8,434 nt of DNA from NCBI GenBank assembly GCA_964528155.1, contig CAZGRL010000141.1, positions 1-8,434 of the forward strand, written 5' to 3'. Shown piece by piece: positions 1 through 6,100 of the stretch. The notes beneath the pieces were generated by a model, which was not told the DNA's origin, searched no databases, and worked only from the letters and a program-made list of their open reading frames with translations. How positions within the stretch are numbered: position 1 is the stretch's first letter; each line of letters opens with the position of its first letter. Position numbers and translations under genes: made by a program. This DNA comes from G001797105 sp964528155. GTDB lineage: Bacteria; Chloroflexota; Anaerolineae; Anaerolineales; E44-bin32.

Positions 1-120
1 CGTCGGGGTGGCCGTATCCGTCGCGGTCGGCGTCGGTGTCGGGGTCGATGTCTCCGTCGCGGTCGGTGTCGGGGTGGATGTATCCGTCGCGGTCGGCGTG
101 GGAGTCGGCGTCGGGGTCGG
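1..120 (-). repeat. Pro/Thr-rich linker encoded by an imperfect 30-bp repeat
   Basis: Residues 2772-2811 are almost only P, T, A, S and D/E, of the type PTPTATDTSTPTPT. At the DNA level an imperfect 30-bp unit containing TCCGTCGCGGTCGG is seen at 2-31, 38-67 and 68-97, with shorter PT-only stretches between or after. Such linkers are flexible, often O-glycosylated hinges between surface domains or before a cell-surface anchor. The linker continues past the window edge, so its length and what follows are unknown. Confidence 0.9.
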
Positions 121-3100
121 CCCTCCGCCGCAGAAGCTGGCGTTGTCTTCGGCCGTTCCGACCCCATAGAAGCTCGAGGGCGCGCTCAGGTTGTTGTACT
201 CCGTCGTCGTCCATCCCGAGGAGCGAGCGACGGTCGAGATCCTGACCTCATCGACCTGGCCGGCGAAGAAATGGTCGGTGGCGACACGGCTGATGGCGCC
301 GATGTTCCCCGTTTCTGGTGAAAGCGTGCCCAGGGAGGTCGAATTCGTGCCACGAGAGATCGAGTCGACGATCAGCTCGCGACTGTCTTTGGCGCTCTGG
401 ACGCCAACGAGATAGTGCCAGGAACCATCGTTGTAGCCGCCATCGTACGAGCGGCAACCTGGAACACCTGTGTCATCCCGAACACAGAATTCAACGTCGC
501 CTGCCAGGGTCTCGTTGGCGTCAATGTAGATCAGCGTGTTGTTATTGGTCGTGTTCCCCTCGGCCAGGATCTTCATCGGGGACTGGGTCGAGGTGGTATT
601 GAACCAGGCAGACATCGTGAACGTCGCGCTGTCCCCGATAATCGAACCCACGCTGATCCTGTCGTCACTTCCGTCCAGCGCCAGTGAGCCGTCAGCCAAA
701 CCGGTGATTTGATCGCCGGATGTCATGCTGCCATTGGAGGTACCGTCGTAGCCATTGCCTGTACTATCGACCATCTGCGGCGGGCCGGCCGAGGGATCTT
801 CCGCCAGATGCCAGACAGCGGCATAGCCATTGGACCAAACCGTTGCCACATTCTGTTGATCGCCCGAGGTGGCGTCCCCGTAGTACATGTAGATGATGGT
901 ATCCGACGATGAACTGATGTCAGGGATTTTCACCCAGGCGACGAGGGCCCCGGTGGTGTTGTCGAAGGACTCGATTTCGTGGCTGAGTCGCGTGGTCCCA
1001 TCGTCGGCGGTGAACGAGATGTCCCAGCCATCCGCCCGGGCATAGGTCGCCAGATCAGCGTCCGAGGCCAGGTTGATCAAGACCGGGAAGTCCGTCTGCG
1101 AGCCGCTCACCTGGCCGGCGTGAATCGTGATCGGCTTGCGGTATTGGTAATCGCACTGCACCCAACCAGGGGTGAGGAAATCGACCGTGGCATCATCGTC
1201 CATGCCGACGGCGTTTAGCGTACCGGTGATCGTTGCGGTACCGACCGTGGCCTCTGAAGTCAGCGTGGCCGTGTACGTCCCGTTGCCGTTGTCACTGACC
1301 GAGCCCAGAGAGCCGAGGGTCGCGTTCAGCAGCACCGAGTCTCCACCGCTGGTCAGGTTGTACCCGAGCGCGTCCTTGAGTTGAACGGTGATGGTCGAGG
1401 TTGATACACCATCGGCGTCGATGGATGTCGGCCCGGCGGTGATGGTGGACATGGCCGGATCCGCCACCCCGACGCAGGTTGAGCCTTCCTCGGCGGCGAG
1501 CCCCGTCGTGGGCTCGGAGCTCAACCATTGGCGCACCTGAGAGTCATCGAGGTAGACTAGGTTCGCCTCGTCCTGTGGGCTGCCCCAGTAGAGACCCGCA
1601 GAGTAGCGGTCGATCCCGTCCGTGCCAAGGTTGATACCGGTTGCCGAAGCCTCGAGGTTCCCGTCCATCCACAACCTGGCCTCGCCAGTGCCGGCCCCGA
1701 TGGTGGCCTGCATCTCCAAGGTGTGCCAGACACCGGTCGTGATCGGGGTGGTGGTAGTGTAACCATAGGCCTCGCCGGCGACGGCGTTCCACATGTAGAG
1801 CGTCATGTCGGTGTTGATGGTCGTACCGAGAACGTTCACCCACCCATTGGTGTTGTCCACGAACTGCATCAGCGTGACATGATCCGAGGTCGACCACCCT
1901 GGCTCGAGATAGACGTAGGCCTTGGCCAGCAGCGTGGTCTGGTCCGAGAAGTCTTGCCAGACTGCCGCCTGGGCCACCACCGTAGTGTCTACTTGCCCCT
2001 TGAGCGAATAGCTGCCCGAGTTGGCGTGGTCGGTCGAAGCCGCGACCGTGTCGCCAGGCGAGCCAGTCGTGTACACATCCCAGGCGCTCAGGTCGCCGCT
2101 TTCGAAATCGTCGTAGTGAATGAACACGTTTCCGCCATCGGCCGGGGGCGCTCCTGGCGAGGCATTCCCGTAATACAAGGCATAGTCAGTGTCACTGGCG
2201 GAGGCCAAAATGGGAGCCCGCGTCTGGAACCAGATCGTGGTCGTCGTGCTGTACCAGGATGAACCGGGGTCCAGCACCCGATCGACCTCGTCGTACCAGG
2301 ATCCATTCCAGTAGACGATCCGGATGTCATTGCCGTCGGCACGCGACTTGCCGGCATCGACCAGGGCCTGATGGTCAAACGTGAGCGATACCGAATAGGC
2401 AGCGGGTACGTCCGCGCTGCCGGCGGTGACCGTGGCGGGCATCCGATAACTGTAGTCGCAGTCCCACCACGAGGCGGTTGCGCCGCTGCAGAAGCTGTCG
2501 TGGGCCTCGACACTTCCGACGCTGTAGAACGAGGAAGGCGAGGACTGGTTGTTGAATTCGGTCTGGATCCAGTCCGCCGAGCGAGAGATATCCGAGATCC
2601 GCACTTCGTCGACCCACATGGGCCCGTTGGCGTTTTCGAGCGACTGCCCCATCTGGAACTTGTCGGGGTTGACGATGTCAGGCACCGAAACTGTGTCGGA
2701 TCCGGCCGAGACGCCGTTCACGAACAATTCGCGATCGGTCGGGCTGCGGAAGACGCCGACGATATGGGTCCAGGTGTTCAGTCCGACCACCGGACCGCCG
2801 TGGCTCTCGAAGCTGGTGTTGCGAGCGGCAATCTCGGTGTCGCCGGTGGGGTTCGACCACCCGATTCCCAAATACTGATCCATTGCCAGGCCGACGGTGC
2901 CAGCGGCTCTGAACGAGCCGTTGTCGCCGGTGGCTGCGGTCCAGGCCGAGATCGTCACCGGATAGCCGGCGATGCCGCTGAAACTGTCGACGGTGATCTC
3001 GTCCGCCGTTCCATCAAAATCCTGCCCGCCAGCAATCTTCCCGTTTATCGAGGCGTTGTTGTACTGCGTCCCGTTGTTCGAGTTCGCCGTTGAGTCCGAG

Positions 3101-6100
3101 TGCATGGCGCCGGTGACCTCATCGGTCACCAACTCGTTCAGGTGCCAGACGCCCTTGTAATCGTTATCCCAGACGCCGGTTGGATTCGACTGGTCGGAAG
3201 CGGATGGGTTGCCGTAGTACATGTACAAAACGGTATCAACGCTCGAGGACAGATCCGGCACCTTCACCCAGGCTGCCAGCTCGCCAGTGGCGCCATCAAA
3301 ATGCTCGATCTCGTGGTACAGCTTGGTCACACCGTCCGACGAGGTGAAGACGATGTCGTAGCCGTCGTTTCGGGCATTGGCCGCCAGATCCCAGTCAGTC
3401 GGCAGGCTGATCAACACCGGGAAGCTGGTCAGGTTGGATGGGACCTGGCCGGCGGAGATTGTGATCGGCTTTCGATACTCGTAGTCGCACTGGACCCAGG
3501 ACAGGCCGGTGAAGTCCACCGTGGCATCGTCGGTGATACCCGTCGAGTTGACCGTGCCGGTGATCGTGGCGGTGCCGACCGTGGTGCCGGCAGTAAGCGT
3601 CGCCGTGTAGGTCCCGTCGCCCTGGTCGATGACCGAGCCGAGTGAACCGAGCGTGGTATTCAGCTGGACGTTGTCACCGCCGGACGTAAGGTTGTTCCCA
3701 AAGCTGTCCTTGAGCTGCACGGTGATGGTCGAGGTCGATACCCCGTCCGCCTCGATCGAGGTCGGCACGGCGGTGATGGTGGAGTTGGCCGCGTCGGGGC
3801 CGCAGAAGGCGCCGTTGAGCTCCGGGCTGCCCACGGTGTAGAAGGTAGGAGAGGCCGGCGGGGAGGTCTGGTTGTTCTGCTCGGTCGCAATCCAATCCGC
3901 CGAACGGGCGATGTCGGATACCCTGACTTCGTCGATCTCGCCGCCCCATGGGAAGCTCCATCCCTGTTCAATGGCATGGTCCCCGTGGCCGATCCAGAAT
4001 TCCTTGCCGGTTGCTTCCAGGTTCGGGGCAGACTTCGTCTTTGGCGTGCCATCTGGAGCACCGTCCAGGTAAACCTGCATGTCGGTGCCGTCGTAGGTGC
4101 CGACCACGTGATACCAGGTCTCATCCGACAAGGTCGAGGCGCTTGTAGCGTAGTTAGCATTTTCACCCAACTGCAGGTTGATGCTACGTGTCCATGGTAT
4201 CTCGATGCGATAGCCGGTCCCGTAACCGTCCTTGGTCATCACACCGATTTCCGCCTGTGCACCCGTGTCTACGTTGATCCATGCCTCCATGGTGAGCTGT
4301 GTCCCCGTCAGATCCAGCTCGACATCCGCCTGTTGCTCTTCCGGAAGGATACGGAAGAAGGCATAGGGGTCGGATTGGTTGTTGAATTCTGTTGCGATCC
4401 AACCTGCCGAGCGAACTGTACTCGCGATACGGATCTCGTCCTCGTTGCCCATCCACAGACGGTCAGGCGATGCGGCCGGAGGATAGCCCCCCAGCCCGAC
4501 ACTTTCCGTGCCTGACACCGAGTTGGCGGCGATCAGAGCCGAGCTCTCCGAGCCAACCGGGTTCCCATTTAGATAGAAGTAGGCGGTGTCTGAGCCAACC
4601 GAGCGATCGAAGACAACCGTCACATAGTTCCAGGCATCGGTCGCGAAGCCGAGGCCTGCGTTCGAGTTGGCGATGAACCGGTTGGTTCCGTCCGAAACGC
4701 GCAGGTCGAGCGTGTCGGTGCCGAGCTGATAGTTGAACCAATAACCGGCGTTCGTATCGGAACCGCCACCCTTGGACATGATAGTCGGGAAGTTCTCGAC
4801 GCCCGAGGAGGACAGATAGACCCAGGCCGAGAGGGCCAAATCGCTGGTCCCAGCATCCAGGCCGCCATCGCCGAAGTCCCATGCGCCACCTGGATCAAGG
4901 ATCCGCACGAGATCATCCGTGCCGTCAAGCTGCTGGCCGCCATCCACCTGTCCAGACTTGCCCGTGGCAGTGACATAGTCATCACCGTCATGATCGCCGG
5001 ATGTGGAGTCCTGATAAACAGCCGGATTGCCCGAACCAGCTTGATCCTCGTCCATGTGCCAGACGGCCTCGAAGCCATTGCTCCAGGTGCCGGCCGCGTC
5101 CTGCTGATCGGAGGCTCCGGCATTGCCGTAGTACATGTATACGGAGGCGTCCTCGTTCGGTGAGAGTGAATAGAGCCGGACCCAGGCGACCAGGTGCCCG
5201 GTTTGCGGGTTGTACTCCTCGATCTGATGGTAGAGCTTGCCGCCAGTCGGTGTATATGTGAACCCACCTTCATCGTTGGTGAAGAAGATGTCACTCCCGT
5301 CAAGGTTGCCAACCTTGCCCCCATAGGAGGTGTGGCGCAAGTCCGGAATGGTGACATTGACCAGAAGCGGGAAGTCTGTCAATTCCGCGGATCCGCTGAC
5401 CATTCCTGAGTCGATAACGATCTTGCGGCGATAGCCCCACGATGCGTTAGCCCAGCCTGATTCACCCACATCAATGAAGTCATTCACACCATCGAAGGTC
5501 TGTCCGTACCCGATCTCACCACTGACCTGGACCGGGACGTAATCGCCATATTGCTTCCCACCGGTTCCGTGGTTGCCATACGCGGTGCTGTCGCGATACT
5601 CAAACAGTGCTCCGCTGCCACTCTCGTTCAGATGCCAGACCCCGACGTAGTCCGAATCCCACACGCCGGCGATGTCCTGCTGATCGGTCGAGGTCGCGTT
5701 CCCGTAATACATGTAGATGTCGGTATCGAGACTGGCTGACAGATCGGGCACCCTGACCCAGGCCACCAGTTGGCCGGTTGTCCCGTCGAAGGACTCGATC
5801 TGATGGCTCAGTTTCGTCGTGCCGTCATCGGAGGTGAAGCTGATGTCGAACCCGTCATCGCGGGCGTAGGCAGCCAGATCGGCGTCTGTGGCCAGGTTGA
5901 TCAGCACGGGGAAGTCAGTCAAATTGGCCGTGACCTGGCTGGCCTGAATGGTGATCTTCTTGCGGAACTGGTAATCGCATTGGACCCAGGCGACCGCTGT
6001 GACATCGACGGTTGCAGTGTCCACCATCCAGTATCCGTTCACGGTACCGGAGATGGTTGCGAGACCGGTGGTCGGCGAGGTCAGGGTCGCAGTGTAGCTG

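Noticed and set aside
1..120. CRISPR-like or noncoding tandem repeat
   Set aside because: Units are imperfect, have no unique spacers and stay in frame as a Pro/Thr linker joined to the LamG domain.
2371..3093. Plus-strand open frame of 240 codons
   Set aside because: It is in exact antisense register with the giant gene and is open only because that gene avoids the codons whose complements are stops (TTA, CTA, TCA). Its translation shows no recognisable domain, while the minus-strand reading gives clear DUF2341 and LamG motifs. The same applies to the plus-strand frames at 1723-2262, 3100-3645, 3976-4515 and 6511-7191.
4620..5357. Minus-strand open frame of 245 codons
   Set aside because: Off-register with the giant frame, low-complexity (R/S/T/P-rich) translation with no domain, and it overlaps the well-supported nested DUF2341-LamG reading.
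4336..5454. Insertion sequence or intein at the nested position
   Set aside because: No transposase, terminal inverted repeats or target duplication were seen, and there are no splicing-type Cys/Ser and His-Asn ends; the inserted material is ordinary DUF2341-LamG sequence.
4330..5460. Frameshift or pseudogene at the broken LamG domain
   Set aside because: The register stays at 3k+1 through both boundaries and the domain motifs are intact on each side, so the break is an in-frame domain insertion and not a frameshift.
883..5715. Recurring palindromic TACATGTA (883-891, 3217-3225, 5131-5139, 5707-5715) as an operator or binding site
   Set aside because: Each copy encodes the conserved Y-M-Y of the DUF2341 YMYYGN signature in the same frame, so the palindrome is a by-product of coding (TAY-ATG-TAY).
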